Shown here: positions 55,190 through 64,000 of the stretch, piece by piece
Position numbering within the stretch: position 1 is the stretch's first letter
Layout of the letters: every line of letters begins with the position of its first letter
Assembly: GCF_016236915.1 (NCBI RefSeq)
Contig: NZ_JAEHOK010000016.1
Location: forward strand, 1 to 64,000
Length of the DNA: 64,000 nucleotides
Direction: 5' to 3'
DNA from: Salegentibacter maritimus
GTDB lineage: Bacteria > Bacteroidota > Bacteroidia > Flavobacteriales > Flavobacteriaceae
Position numbers and translations under genes: made by a program
The notes under the pieces: model-generated
What the model saw: only the letters and a program-made list of their open reading frames with translations
Database searches by the model: none
What the model was told of the DNA's origin: nothing

Positions 55190-55534
55190 CTATGTATTTG
55201 CTAGATCAAAAATTTTATCCATTAAGGTCCACTTCTCACCTGGCTTTGCCCATGGGACTGCCTGTTGGTACTGCCCCATTAGGTTTTCCCATTCCTGAAC
55301 TTTAGGATTTTGTTCATCGGCTTTAGACTTTCGTTCAAATGAAAAATCTGGTTGGGTTTCCATAACCATAACCAGGCGGTTTCCCGTTCTAAAAATTTCC
55401 ATATTTAAAATACCAACGTTTCGTATACTATTAATAATCTCGTGCCATACCTCACGGTGATAGTCTTCATACTTTTTGATTAAGGCTACATCATCCTTTA
55501 AATCACAAGCTAATACGTATTTTTTAGTTTTCAT
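55190..55534 (-). CDS. L-rhamnose/L-fucose mutarotase-family protein
   Basis: A 114-residue protein of the RhaM (DUF718) family that interconverts alpha and beta anomers of a 6-deoxy sugar. Family features include the conserved His in EDYHREVWHEI and the closing QQAVPWAKPGEKWTLMDKIF stretch. Its ATG overlaps the TGA of fucP (ATGA at 55531-55534), a sign of translational coupling. In this context L-fucose is the likely sugar, presenting the right anomer to the dehydrogenase. Confidence 0.9.
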   Translation of the reverse strand: MKTKKYVLACDLKDDVALIKKYEDYHREVWHEIINSIRNVGILNMEIFRTGNRLVMVMETQPDFSFERKSKADEQNPKVQEWENLMGQYQQAVPWAKPGEKWTLMDKIFDLANT

Positions 55535-56841
55535 GCGTTGTTTCTTTTATAAATATAATACCCATAGATGCCAACAATTATAAAGCATAGTACAGGTAAA
55601 AAGAAGGAAAAATTAACTTCTGGCACACCCAGGATACTAGTATCTTTATAGCCGGCACCGCCAATATCCAATATCATACCTTGAAAAGTGGGCATTAAAG
55701 CTCCACCTACAATGGCCATTACTAAAAACGCTGCTCCAAATTTTGCATCGTTTCCCTGACCTTCTAAAGCAATTCCATAGATTGTTGGAAACATTATAGA
55801 CATAAAAAAAGAAACAGCTACCAAAGAATATAAGCCAATTAACCCCAGACTAAAAATACAGATCAGGCAAGTAATTAATGCGCCTAAGGCAAATAACATC
55901 AATAACTTCCCTGAAGTTATATAACGTAACAAAAAAGTCCCTATCCAGCGTCCTATAAGAAATATTAATAAAGCAGCAATTCCATAATTTACGGCACTTT
56001 TATTATCTATTCCTATAGATTCGGCATATTGATAAAGGTAGGTCCAACACATAATTTGTGCCCCTACATAAAAGGCTTGCGTTACTACTCCGCCAACAAA
56101 CTTTCTATTGCCAAAAAGTCTTTTTATAGCCGGTAATACGTCTACCCTGGTCTCTTTCTTTCTATTTTCAGGCATTTTTATTAAAAGAATAACCAGGAAG
56201 AATAGTATAACTACCAGCCCTAATAATACATAAGGAGTACTTATCACTTCCAAATCTGAATCTCTTATAGTTGCCTTGGCAGATTCAGAAAGGCTTCCAT
56301 AAATAGGGTTTCCGTTGCTATCTAAATCATCAGATTCAAGCGCTCCTAAAATAAAGTGTTGTGCAACGATTAAACCACCTAAAGCCCCCATAGGATTAAA
56401 AGCCTGGGCTAGGTTTAAACGCCTTGTAGCAGTTACTTCACTGCCCATTGCTAAAATATAAGGATTGGCGGTAGTCTCTAAAAATGCCAGTCCGAATGTT
56501 AGGATATATAAAGCCAATAAAAAGAAGATATATTCCTGAAAAATTGCAGCAGGATAAAATAATAAAGCTCCCAGAGCGTAGAGCGCCAGCCCCATTAGCA
56601 CTCCTTTTTTATAAGAAAACCTATTAACAAAAAGTGCTGCCGGCAAGGCCATTGTAAAGTACCCTCCATAAAATGCAAGTTGTACCAATGAAGCCTGAAA
56701 ATTATTAAGCTCTAAAACCTTTTTAAAGGCCGAAACCATAGGGTTGGTAATATCATTGGCAAAACCCCATAATGCGAATAAAGCTGTTATTAAAATAAAC
56801 GGCAGCAATACTTTCTTTGAAACTAAAGATTCCTGAGACAT
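55531..56841 (-). CDS. fucP: L-fucose:H+ symporter FucP
   Basis: A 436-residue inner-membrane MFS carrier with about 12 helices. The FucP family start LLPFILITALFALWGFANDITNPMV (given in part), GYFTMALPAAL and FGLAFLETTANPYILAMG are clear. It should bring L-fucose into the cytoplasm after release by the GH29 and GH95 enzymes. The Met at 56841 (MSQESLVSKK) is preferred over 56898, because the upstream codons overlap the end of the dehydrogenase gene. It starts 5 bp after that gene. Confidence 0.93.
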   Translation of the reverse strand: MSQESLVSKKVLLPFILITALFALWGFANDITNPMVSAFKKVLELNNFQASLVQLAFYGGYFTMALPAALFVNRFSYKKGVLMGLALYALGALLFYPAAIFQEYIFFLLALYILTFGLAFLETTANPYILAMGSEVTATRRLNLAQAFNPMGALGGLIVAQHFILGALESDDLDSNGNPIYGSLSESAKATIRDSDLEVISTPYVLLGLVVILFFLVILLIKMPENRKKETRVDVLPAIKRLFGNRKFVGGVVTQAFYVGAQIMCWTYLYQYAESIGIDNKSAVNYGIAALLIFLIGRWIGTFLLRYITSGKLLMLFALGALITCLICIFSLGLIGLYSLVAVSFFMSIMFPTIYGIALEGQGNDAKFGAAFLVMAIVGGALMPTFQGMILDIGGAGYKDTSILGVPEVNFSFFLPVLCFIIVGIYGYYIYKRNNA

Positions 56842-56846
56842 AGTAT

Positions 56847-57629
56847 TTAGGTTAAAGATCGGTCTAAATGTACATAACCACCATCTGGAGAAAACCATTG
56901 CGCGGTGGTATGCCCAGATTTTTCAGATATAATAAACGCAGCCAAATCGGCTATCTCGGTATCAGAGGTCATTCTTTGCTCCAGTGGAATATTTTGGGTT
57001 ATATTTTTTAGTTTTTGTTCAGGATCATCAAAAGAATCCAACCAACTTTTATAAAGCGGTGTCATTACCTCTGCCGGTAAGATGGCGTTCACCCTAATAT
57101 TATAAGGCAATAATTCGGCTGCCCATTCCCGTGTTAAAGCCAGTTGCGCTCCCTTTGATGCTGCATATCCAGAGGTTCCTCCCTGGCCTACCAGGGCAAC
57201 TTTAGAACTAATATTTAGAATATTACCTTTAGATTCTTTAAGTGCAGGCAGACAATAATGTGCCATCTCATAATAATGATTCAAATTATTAAAAACCGAG
57301 TTGGCAAACTTCTTAGGATTACCGGCTTCTAAACCTATACTATCATTTGCCCCTGCATTATTAACCAGGGCATCAATTTTTCCGAAGACCTGTAGAACTT
57401 CTTCCACAATTCTTTTAGACTCTCCTTCTTCATTTAAATTAGCTTGGATAAAACGAGCTTTTTTTCCACTGGCTTTCAAGGTTTCAAGCATTTTATTACC
57501 GCTGGCTTCCCCTCTACCAATAAATACGGGAATTGCATTTTCCCGGGCAACCGCTTTACTGATAGCCCCACCTATGCCTTTGGTTCCGCCGGTTATTAAA
57601 ATCACTTTATCCTTTAATCCTAAATCCAT
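56847..57629 (-). CDS. SDR-family L-fucose dehydrogenase
   Basis: A 260-residue short-chain dehydrogenase with cofactor motif TGGTKGIG (13-20), NNAG (90-93), and catalytic Ser141/142, Tyr155 and Lys159 (YAASK). It should oxidise L-fucose to L-fucono-lactone with NAD(P)+, the first step of the oxidative pathway. The inference rests on its place between fucP and fucosidase genes, with a lactonase and mutarotase in the same operon. It is only distantly similar to the SDR at 45930. Confidence 0.85.
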   Translation of the reverse strand: MDLGLKDKVILITGGTKGIGGAISKAVARENAIPVFIGRGEASGNKMLETLKASGKKARFIQANLNEEGESKRIVEEVLQVFGKIDALVNNAGANDSIGLEAGNPKKFANSVFNNLNHYYEMAHYCLPALKESKGNILNISSKVALVGQGGTSGYAASKGAQLALTREWAAELLPYNIRVNAILPAEVMTPLYKSWLDSFDDPEQKLKNITQNIPLEQRMTSDTEIADLAAFIISEKSGHTTAQWFSPDGGYVHLDRSLT

Positions 57630-57680
57630 ATCTAAATTTTTTCTTTAAACCTGTTTTTAATTCTTCTTCCTAAACGACTA

Positions 57681-59753
57681 TTATTCTGTGATCACCCCTA
57701 TTTCAGCAATTCCAAGAACTTCTGAATCATCGGCACTTCTTTTTCCTATAAACTTAAAATAACGAGCCTTTGTAGTTTTAAATTCAATAAGCTGCTCTAT
57801 AGGATTGTTCTTAATATTAGAAAACTCTCCTTCACTAACTTTTGTCCACTGCTTGCCGTTTTGGCTAACCAAAAATTCATAGTCGGCAATCACACCTTGT
57901 GGCCATCTACTTTGATGTGGTAAATAAGTGAATCCTTTTAAGTTATAAGAGGCACCAAGGTCTACTATAATTTCCTGCGGAAGTTTGCCTTCTTTTGTCC
58001 AAACCGAATTGATATTGGCGTCTATAATTTTATCTGCTTCATCTTTCTCATCTATTACTTTCCAATTCTTTTTAGGTACATCCAGTCTTTTAGTTGAAAT
58101 TTCACTATAGGAATTGGTTGTGGGGTTATACGCAACCGCCATTACCTGGGTAGGATCTTGCAAAACAAAAGCTTCAGAATAGTGTTCAGAATCTTTGTTG
58201 GGTTTCTCTCCGTTTAAGGTATAGTATATTTCCAGACCATTATCGTAGCTCTCCAGGTTAATTTCGCCACTTTTGTTTTGAACAATTTGTGGAGCTTCCA
58301 TTACTAATGGTGCCCTGTAGACTTCAATATTTGAAATTAGTGGTCTTGCTTTAGCATCCAAAATGCTTAAACGCAGGGCATCAACCTTTACTACATCAAA
58401 TCTTAATATTCGTTTATAACCTATAGTAGTACCCGAACTTATATTTTTCCATTCACCATCAATCAAGCCTTCCAATTCAAAAGATTTCACTCTTTGTCCC
58501 AGAGCTATATATTCCTGCGCCACAAAACGATTAACTTCCTGAGGTTCATCAAATTGAATTGACATGTAGGATTTTATGCTTTCTTTTTCGGGCATCCAAT
58601 ATGCTTCAGTATCACCATTAGTCGTATTTTGAGCAGTATAATCTGATCCTGCTTCTGAAGAAGCCGTGACATTGGCATTGGTCGCCAAATTCTCGGCAAA
58701 ATCTTTATCAAGCTGTTTGCGCAACTTCATTAATTGCTCAATATCTTTTTCGTGCACAAGACCGCGGGTATCAACCGGTAAATTCAATAAAAGCGTAGCG
58801 TTTCTACCCACCGATTTATAATAGATATCCAACAAATGTGGTAAAGTTTTTACCTGGTGGTCTTCCCTGGCATGGTAGTACCATCCCGGTCTTATAGAAA
58901 CATCAGCTTCAGCAGGGACCCAGTGTGTTCCATCTATGTGCCCATAAGGTAATTCACCATGATTTCCAGAACCTGCATAAACTTCATCTTTTCTAATAGG
59001 AGACCAATTGGTTTCTCCGGCTATACCATCTTCATTTCCTACCCAACGCACATCGGGGCCGTTATCACCAAAAATAACCGCATCGGGTTGATGTTCGCGA
59101 ATAATTGAGATTACCTTATCCCATCCATAATAATCTCTATGATCAATCTTTCTATGCTCGTTAGCACCACCATAGTATCCGGTGCCTCCGTTTGCACCAT
59201 CAAACCAAACTTCAAAAATAGGCCCATAGTTGGTCATTAACTCCTCCAGTTGTTTATGGAACACATCTACGTAGGCTTCTCTACCATATTCGGGATGATT
59301 ACGATCCCATGGAGATAAATAAACTCCAAATTTCAATCCGAATTCTTCACAGGCTTCTGCGAGTTCTTTTACCACATCTCCCTCGCCATTTTTCCATGGT
59401 GAATTTTTAACCGAATGCTCTGTAGTTTCTGTAGGCCAGAGACAAAACCCGTCGTGATGCTTAGCCGTTATGATAATTCCTTTCATTCCGGCTTCTTTGG
59501 CTGTTTTTGCCCACTGCCGGGTATCGAGGTTTGTAGGGTTAAAATTCTTTGGAGATTCGCCACCTTCACCCCATTCCATATCGGTGAACGTATTCATATT
59601 AAAATGAATAAAAGCATAATATTCCAGGTCTTGCCAGGCCAATTGCCTTTGTGATGGAATAGGCCCCACAGGTTCAGGTTTGGTCACTTTCTCTTTACAG
59701 GAAACTAAACTGATAACCAGTACCAGTAGAATGATTAAGGTTTTTTTATTCAT
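57681..59753 (-). CDS. GH29 alpha-L-fucosidase lipoprotein with C-terminal discoidin-like domain
   Basis: A 690-residue lipoprotein (Cys19 in LVSCKEK). The GH29 barrel (about 35-350) has HFNMNTFTDMEWGEG, the AKHHDGF stretch (about 97-103) and nucleophile Asp185 in VWFDGANGG. A CBM32/F5-8 type region (about 355-475), a chitobiase-type beta domain (about 490-550) and a second discoidin-like domain (about 570-690) follow. Sequence features fit the more linkage-selective GH29-B type, acting on branched alpha-1,3/1,4-fucose; this is a weak inference. Its ATG overlaps the stop of the upstream sulfatase by 8 bp. Confidence 0.9.
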   Translation of the reverse strand: MNKKTLIILLVLVISLVSCKEKVTKPEPVGPIPSQRQLAWQDLEYYAFIHFNMNTFTDMEWGEGGESPKNFNPTNLDTRQWAKTAKEAGMKGIIITAKHHDGFCLWPTETTEHSVKNSPWKNGEGDVVKELAEACEEFGLKFGVYLSPWDRNHPEYGREAYVDVFHKQLEELMTNYGPIFEVWFDGANGGTGYYGGANEHRKIDHRDYYGWDKVISIIREHQPDAVIFGDNGPDVRWVGNEDGIAGETNWSPIRKDEVYAGSGNHGELPYGHIDGTHWVPAEADVSIRPGWYYHAREDHQVKTLPHLLDIYYKSVGRNATLLLNLPVDTRGLVHEKDIEQLMKLRKQLDKDFAENLATNANVTASSEAGSDYTAQNTTNGDTEAYWMPEKESIKSYMSIQFDEPQEVNRFVAQEYIALGQRVKSFELEGLIDGEWKNISSGTTIGYKRILRFDVVKVDALRLSILDAKARPLISNIEVYRAPLVMEAPQIVQNKSGEINLESYDNGLEIYYTLNGEKPNKDSEHYSEAFVLQDPTQVMAVAYNPTTNSYSEISTKRLDVPKKNWKVIDEKDEADKIIDANINSVWTKEGKLPQEIIVDLGASYNLKGFTYLPHQSRWPQGVIADYEFLVSQNGKQWTKVSEGEFSNIKNNPIEQLIEFKTTKARYFKFIGKRSADDSEVLGIAEIGVITE

Positions 59754-61272
59754 TTTCTAAAATTTTTATAGGTAATTCTACTTTTTTATTGGTTCGTTTG
59801 TCCAAAGGCATTTGCGCATTCACCTCTTCTAAATGAGCGCTTAAAATTTTGGCAAGCTCCTTTGTTTTTTTAGCATTTGATTTGGCAACATTTGCGGTTT
59901 CCCCAATATCCTTCTTGATATTAAAAAGCTCAAAACCACGATCTTTATGGTAATAAATAAGTTTATAATCTCCTTTTCTAACTGAACTAAAAGGAGCTAT
60001 TCCTGGACCACTGCCTCCCCATTTATTAGGATAATGCCAAAATAAGGGACGTTGATTACGAGACTGTTTATTTTCTTCCAATAAAGGCACAAAACTTTGG
60101 CCGTCTACTTTTTGCTTTAATTCAGGAATTGAGCTTTTGGTCATAGCCAAAATAGAAGGAAAGAAATCTTCAATTATAATATAGTCTTCAACCTTGGAAC
60201 CAGGAATAGTTTTTTTGGGCCAATAAACCAACATAGGAACCCTAATTCCTCCTTCGTAAGCAGATCCCTTACCGCTATTCAAAGGTGCATTGTGCGTATG
60301 TGGTTCTCCACCACGGGCGTGGGCACTTAATCCTCCATTGTCTGACATAAAAAGGATAATAGTATTTTCTTCTAAGTCATTTTCTTCCAGGTAATCCATA
60401 ATGTCGCCCAAACTTTTATCCATTCCTTCTAGCATAGAAGCATATTTAGCTTCGGTTATATCTAAACCGGCATCAATATATTTTTGGTAAAAACGTTTAT
60501 CGGCCATAATTGGAGCATGTACTGCATAATGAGCCATATGTAAAAAGAAAGGTTTCTTCCCAGCCAACTTATCAAGGCTTTGTAATGCTTCACGGGTAAT
60601 AGCTTCGGTTAAAAAAATATCTTCGCCGTGGTATTTTTCTAATCCGGGGACAGCCCATTCCTCTTTACCGGGTTTTCCATTCCCAAAATTTTCTGTCCCT
60701 AAAAAGCTCTCCGGTGCTCCGGCAGCGTGACCGGCAATATTCTCGTCAAAACCTAAATTTAAAGGATCTTCACCCGGTGTATTTTTAGCTCCTAAATGTG
60801 CTTTTCCGGCATGAATGGTATGATACCCATTTTGTTGTAATATTTGAGGCAAAGTATTTGCCACAAAGGAGTTGGGTACTGTACTACTACTGGAGATCCC
60901 ATTCATATTCCATTGTGGGAACTCAAGTTTATCATCGGAAGCATCTTGAGATACATTTCTCTTTAAGGTCCAATTAGTAACCTTATGTCGCGCGGCATTT
61001 GCTCCTGTTAAAATACTAACTCTTGAGGGGGAACAAATAGGAGTGGCATAGGCCTGTGTGAATTTAGTTCCTTTATTGGCCAAACGCTCCATATTTGGTG
61101 TATGGTAACGTTTATTAAAAGGCGTTTCTTTTGTCCAAAATGGGACCGAAGTATCCTGCCACCCCATATCATCGACAAAAAACAAAACCACATTTGGTTT
61201 TTTTTCCTGAGCATTTAAACTAAAGCAAATTAGAAAAACGAGGTAGAATAATTTCACTTGATTTTTTTTCAT
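59746..61272 (-). CDS. S1-family sulfatase of the fucose locus
   Basis: A 508-residue exported sulfatase (signal ending SLNAQ). VVLFFVDDMGWQDTS provides metal ligands. CSPSRVSILTG places the formylglycine Cys at residue 80, and FMSDNGG follows. Its location between two fucosidase genes suggests it desulfates fucose or a neighbouring sugar so that the fucosidases can act. It overlaps GH29 by 8 bp and lies 5 bp from the GH95 stop, so all three are one transcript. Subfamily was not assigned. Confidence 0.9.
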   Translation of the reverse strand: MKKNQVKLFYLVFLICFSLNAQEKKPNVVLFFVDDMGWQDTSVPFWTKETPFNKRYHTPNMERLANKGTKFTQAYATPICSPSRVSILTGANAARHKVTNWTLKRNVSQDASDDKLEFPQWNMNGISSSSTVPNSFVANTLPQILQQNGYHTIHAGKAHLGAKNTPGEDPLNLGFDENIAGHAAGAPESFLGTENFGNGKPGKEEWAVPGLEKYHGEDIFLTEAITREALQSLDKLAGKKPFFLHMAHYAVHAPIMADKRFYQKYIDAGLDITEAKYASMLEGMDKSLGDIMDYLEENDLEENTIILFMSDNGGLSAHARGGEPHTHNAPLNSGKGSAYEGGIRVPMLVYWPKKTIPGSKVEDYIIIEDFFPSILAMTKSSIPELKQKVDGQSFVPLLEENKQSRNQRPLFWHYPNKWGGSGPGIAPFSSVRKGDYKLIYYHKDRGFELFNIKKDIGETANVAKSNAKKTKELAKILSAHLEEVNAQMPLDKRTNKKVELPIKILENE

Positions 61273-61277
61273 AAGGT

Positions 61278-63653
61278 TTAGGTTCTATTTAATTCAGCAT
61301 CTAATATCACTTCCTGATTATCTCCGGGAAGTTCAATTAGTATTTCTTTCTTTTCATACTTTAGTTTAACTTGCTGTTTCTTATTGGCTTTTAAAGTAAG
61401 TTGCTTTAATCTTCCCAATTCCCAACTTATATCCACGCTTATATTCCCTCTTGCCTTTAGTCCTTTTATACCACCTTTTTTCCAGGTATCGGGTAATGCC
61501 GGTAAAATACGTAAAAAGCCTTCGTGAGACTGCAACAGCATTTCGGCAATACCTGCTGTATAGCCAAAATTTCCGTCAATTTGAAATGGTGGGTGCAAAT
61601 CGAAAAGATTATCGGCCAGGGAAATTTCAAAAAACTTATGTATATTTTCTTTTGCTGCTTTAGCATCCAGTAAACGAGCATTAAAATTTATCATCCAGGC
61701 CCTACTCCAACCGGTTCCCGCACCTCCGTGTTCCAAACGATAATTTATAGATTTTTGTGCTCCTTCGAACAAGCTGGAATCAGCTTCTGTAATCTCTGAA
61801 CCCGGATGAAGGGCATACAAATGGGAAAGGTGCCTATGCCCCTTTTCAGGTTCCTCATAGGCTTTGGTCCATTCTAAAATACGGCCATCAGCCCCTAACT
61901 TCACACCCGGGGTTAAGTTATTTCGTTTATTTTCAATTTCTTTTAAAATACCATCTTCTATATTCAGGATCTCTGCTGCTTTTAAGGTATTGTCAAAAAC
62001 TTCAGCTATTATTTGATGGCCCATAGCACTACCGTGAGAAAGAGCTACCCTTTCCCCCTCTTCATTTATATAAGAATTCTCGGGGGACGTTTCAGGGAAA
62101 GAAACATATTTCCCGGTATTTTCATCTTTCACCAACCACCCGGAATAAAATGTTGCAAACTCCTTTAGCACAGGATAAGCGGTAGTTTTAAGAAACTCTT
62201 TATCCTGAGTGAACAGGTAATGTTGCCAAAAGTGATGGGCAAGCCAACCACCACCGTGCACCCAACTGCCCCAATAAGCCTTACGTGCCTGCATAGAAGG
62301 AGAAGCCCATAAATCGGAAGCATTATGTAGCACCGCTCCTTCCAAACCATATTGTTCTCTGGCAGTATTTTTCCCTCTTTTCACCAAACGCTTTGTATAA
62401 TCAAATAAAGGCTTATGAAGTTCACTTAGGTTGGTAACTTCTGTAGGCCAGTAATTCATTTGTAAGTTTACGTTTAAATGATAATCGGCATTCCAGGGTG
62501 CGGCAATATGTTGATTCCATAAACCCTGTAAATTGGCAGGATTGGTACCTGGTCTTGAAGAAGAAATTAATAAATACCTACCATATTGAAACAAATCGGT
62601 GATTAACCCCCGGTCTTCCTTTCCTTTCTTGAAAGCCGCCAGTCTTTTATCGGTTGGGATACTGTCTTTAACAGCTTCGCCAAGCGAAAAATCTACTCTT
62701 GCAAACAATTCCTGATAATCCTTTTTGTGTGCTTCTAATAATTCTTCAAAAGTTTTTTGACCAAGGTTTTCTAAGGTCAGCCTATTCTTTTCTTGAAAAT
62801 CTTCAGAATAAAAAGAAGTATTAGCTACGAGGTATAAAGTTACTTCTTTAGAACCTTCTATTTTTAAGCCGGAAGCATCTGAATAAATTTTCCCGGAATC
62901 TGTTTCAGCCTGGAGTAAAGTTTCAAATTTCACCCCATAATCCAATGGTTTAGGTTTTGAATTTTTTACGGCACCCATCTGGGTAATTTCACCTAACATA
63001 GAAATTTGGTTCTCGCCAGGGTTGCTTACTTCTACTGTTTTATGCCCTTCATCTTCCGGACGGTCTAAGTTTACATTAAAATTTAGTCCAGCTTGCGCCG
63101 TGGTACTTAATTGAATTATGATGGCATCATCTGCAGCAGTAGCAAAAATTTTACGATGATATTCCTCGTCATCTATGGTATAGCTCACTTCTGCCAAAGC
63201 ATCGTTCAGGCTAAGGCTTCGCCTATAATCTTTAACTTTTCCAGTATGGTCAAAATCCAGGTAAAGATCTCCCATAGTTTGATGGGATTTCACGATATCT
63301 TTATTTGAAAAGCGTTCAATAATTTCGTTATCGGCCTTGCTTGTTTTTCCATTCAGAATTAATTGTCTGATATAATCTAAATCTTCTGGACTTCCTTTTG
63401 AATCGCCCCAATCAGGGCCGCCGGGCCAAAGCGAATCTTCATTTAATTGAATTCGCTCATTAATTGTGTCTCCAAAAATCATGGCTCCCAACCTTCCGTT
63501 TCCGATGGGCAAAGCTTCCATCCATTTTGAAGCAGGTTGTGCATACCAAAGCACGTGCTTGTTTAAGTCTTTTTCGGTTTCTTTTTTCCTATCGGAGGGA
63601 GCCGAACATCCAAGTCCTATTAAGAAAACTAAAAACAGTAATTTTTTAATCAT
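61278..63653 (-). CDS. GH95 alpha-L-fucosidase (or alpha-L-galactosidase)
   Basis: A 791-residue lipoprotein (Cys16 in GLGCSAP). The N-terminal beta-domain has WMEALPIGNGRLGAMIFG and QLNEDSLWPGGP. The (alpha/alpha)6 barrel holds LQGLWNQHIAAPWNADYHLN and QMNYWP (about 375-400), and LFDLHPPFQIDGNFGYTAGIAEMLLQS (given in part) lies near 685-710. It is an inverting hydrolase, usually of terminal alpha-1,2-fucose. GH95 plus GH29 would cover several fucose linkages. Its ATG overlaps the lactonase stop in ATGA form (63650-63653). Confidence 0.93.
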   Translation of the reverse strand: MIKKLLFLVFLIGLGCSAPSDRKKETEKDLNKHVLWYAQPASKWMEALPIGNGRLGAMIFGDTINERIQLNEDSLWPGGPDWGDSKGSPEDLDYIRQLILNGKTSKADNEIIERFSNKDIVKSHQTMGDLYLDFDHTGKVKDYRRSLSLNDALAEVSYTIDDEEYHRKIFATAADDAIIIQLSTTAQAGLNFNVNLDRPEDEGHKTVEVSNPGENQISMLGEITQMGAVKNSKPKPLDYGVKFETLLQAETDSGKIYSDASGLKIEGSKEVTLYLVANTSFYSEDFQEKNRLTLENLGQKTFEELLEAHKKDYQELFARVDFSLGEAVKDSIPTDKRLAAFKKGKEDRGLITDLFQYGRYLLISSSRPGTNPANLQGLWNQHIAAPWNADYHLNVNLQMNYWPTEVTNLSELHKPLFDYTKRLVKRGKNTAREQYGLEGAVLHNASDLWASPSMQARKAYWGSWVHGGGWLAHHFWQHYLFTQDKEFLKTTAYPVLKEFATFYSGWLVKDENTGKYVSFPETSPENSYINEEGERVALSHGSAMGHQIIAEVFDNTLKAAEILNIEDGILKEIENKRNNLTPGVKLGADGRILEWTKAYEEPEKGHRHLSHLYALHPGSEITEADSSLFEGAQKSINYRLEHGGAGTGWSRAWMINFNARLLDAKAAKENIHKFFEISLADNLFDLHPPFQIDGNFGYTAGIAEMLLQSHEGFLRILPALPDTWKKGGIKGLKARGNISVDISWELGRLKQLTLKANKKQQVKLKYEKKEILIELPGDNQEVILDAELNRT

Positions 63654-64000
63654 AATTGGTAGAAATTTATTGCGTTAAGTCCCATAATTTTTTCGATAAC
63701 GATTTCGTTTTTAGTCCTTAAAGAAGATTCAATTATTGCTACAGTATCAGCATAATTACCAGCTGCCAAAGAAACCGGCCAATCAGATCCAAACATTAAT
63801 CTATCGGGTCCAAAAACTTCCAAGGCAAAATCGATAAAAACTCGAAAATCTTCGGTCTTCCAGTTAAAATTCTCAGTTTCGGTTAATAGACCGGAAAGCT
63901 TACAGCACACATTCTTTTTATCTGCCAGTTTTGTAATTAATTCTTTCCAGTTTTTAGAAATTCCTTTTGAAACATTGGGTTTGGCGAGGTGATTTAAAAC
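63650..64000 (-). CDS. Amidohydrolase-family L-fucono-lactonase, C-terminal part (cut by window)
   Basis: Only the last 116 residues lie in the window; the frame is open to base 64000. VLNHLAKPN, KKNVCCKLSGL and FGPDRLMFGSDWPVS are typical of the amidohydrolase 2 family that includes fuconolactonase, with the metal-binding Asp in GSDWPV. It should open L-fucono-lactone to L-fuconate, the step after the dehydrogenase. The stop overlaps the GH95 start, so it belongs to the same operon, and further pathway genes (dehydratase, keto-deoxy-fuconate steps) may lie beyond the edge. Confidence 0.85.
   Translation of the reverse strand, partial: VLNHLAKPNVSKGISKNWKELITKLADKKNVCCKLSGLLTETENFNWKTEDFRVFIDFALEVFGPDRLMFGSDWPVSLAAGNYADTVAIIESSLRTKNEIVIEKIMGLNAINFYQL

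Noticed and set aside
1-64000. tRNA, rRNA, prophage or replication-origin features
   Set aside because: No cloverleaf, rRNA segment, phage structural gene, integrase or origin-type repeat was found on either strand by eye.

Overview
The window looks like chromosome from a member of the Bacteroidota, most likely a marine or particle-associated Flavobacteriaceae. The DNA is AT-rich. It carries three SusC/SusD outer-membrane glycan or nutrient importer pairs, many lipoproteins with short lipoboxes, S1 sulfatases of the Cys type, ECF-sigma/FecR control, and a one-protein propeller/Y_Y_Y/LuxR-type regulator. No tRNA, rRNA or CRISPR array was seen.

Layout. (1) 1-1338: an IS256-family insertion sequence that begins at or next to the window edge. 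(2) 1633-30267: a large polysaccharide-utilisation locus (PUL A). A minus-strand regulator diverges from a plus-strand run of susC-susD, GH16 with four BACON-like domains, susC-susD, two sulfatases, GH20, GH16, GH2 and a second GH20. Two start points in this run (before susC1 and before the BACON-GH16 gene) share an almost identical control region with a direct repeat spaced by 22 bp. GH16 endo-enzymes, two GH20 hexosaminidases, a GH2 and a sulfatase resembling mucin-desulfating (GlcNAc-6-sulfate) enzymes suggest a sulfated, N-acetylhexosamine- and galactose-containing glycan, of the keratan-sulfate or mucin type. That substrate is an inference. (3) 30670-38661: a second importer island on the minus strand (FecR, STN-type SusC, SusD, TlpA-like lipoprotein) with its ECF sigma gene divergent. 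(4) 39050-45318: plus-strand M16 metalloprotease (broken by a frameshift), DsbD-like transmembrane thiol reductase and a class V PLP enzyme. (5) 45650-53901: ordinary accessory genes: a 7-alpha-hydroxysteroid-dehydrogenase-like SDR, a NylB-like serine hydrolase, a tandem META lipoprotein, a guanine-deaminase-like enzyme, an MFS exporter, an exported 5-hydroxyisourate hydrolase, a Crp-like regulator, a 40-residue basic protein and a PAS protein. (6) 54018-64000: a tightly packed minus-strand L-fucose locus (PUL B) with GH95 and GH29 fucosidases, a sulfatase, FucP permease, mutarotase, L-fucose dehydrogenase, fuconolactonase (cut by the window end) and an FMN L-lactate dehydrogenase. This fits the oxidative fucose route that ends in pyruvate and L-lactate.

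Together PUL A and PUL B could strip sulfate, GlcNAc, Gal and Fuc from a fucosylated sulfated glycoconjugate. Two families of small dispersed repeats (about 135 bp and about 95 bp, each with full and internally deleted copies) sit between genes and often lie at operon junctions.
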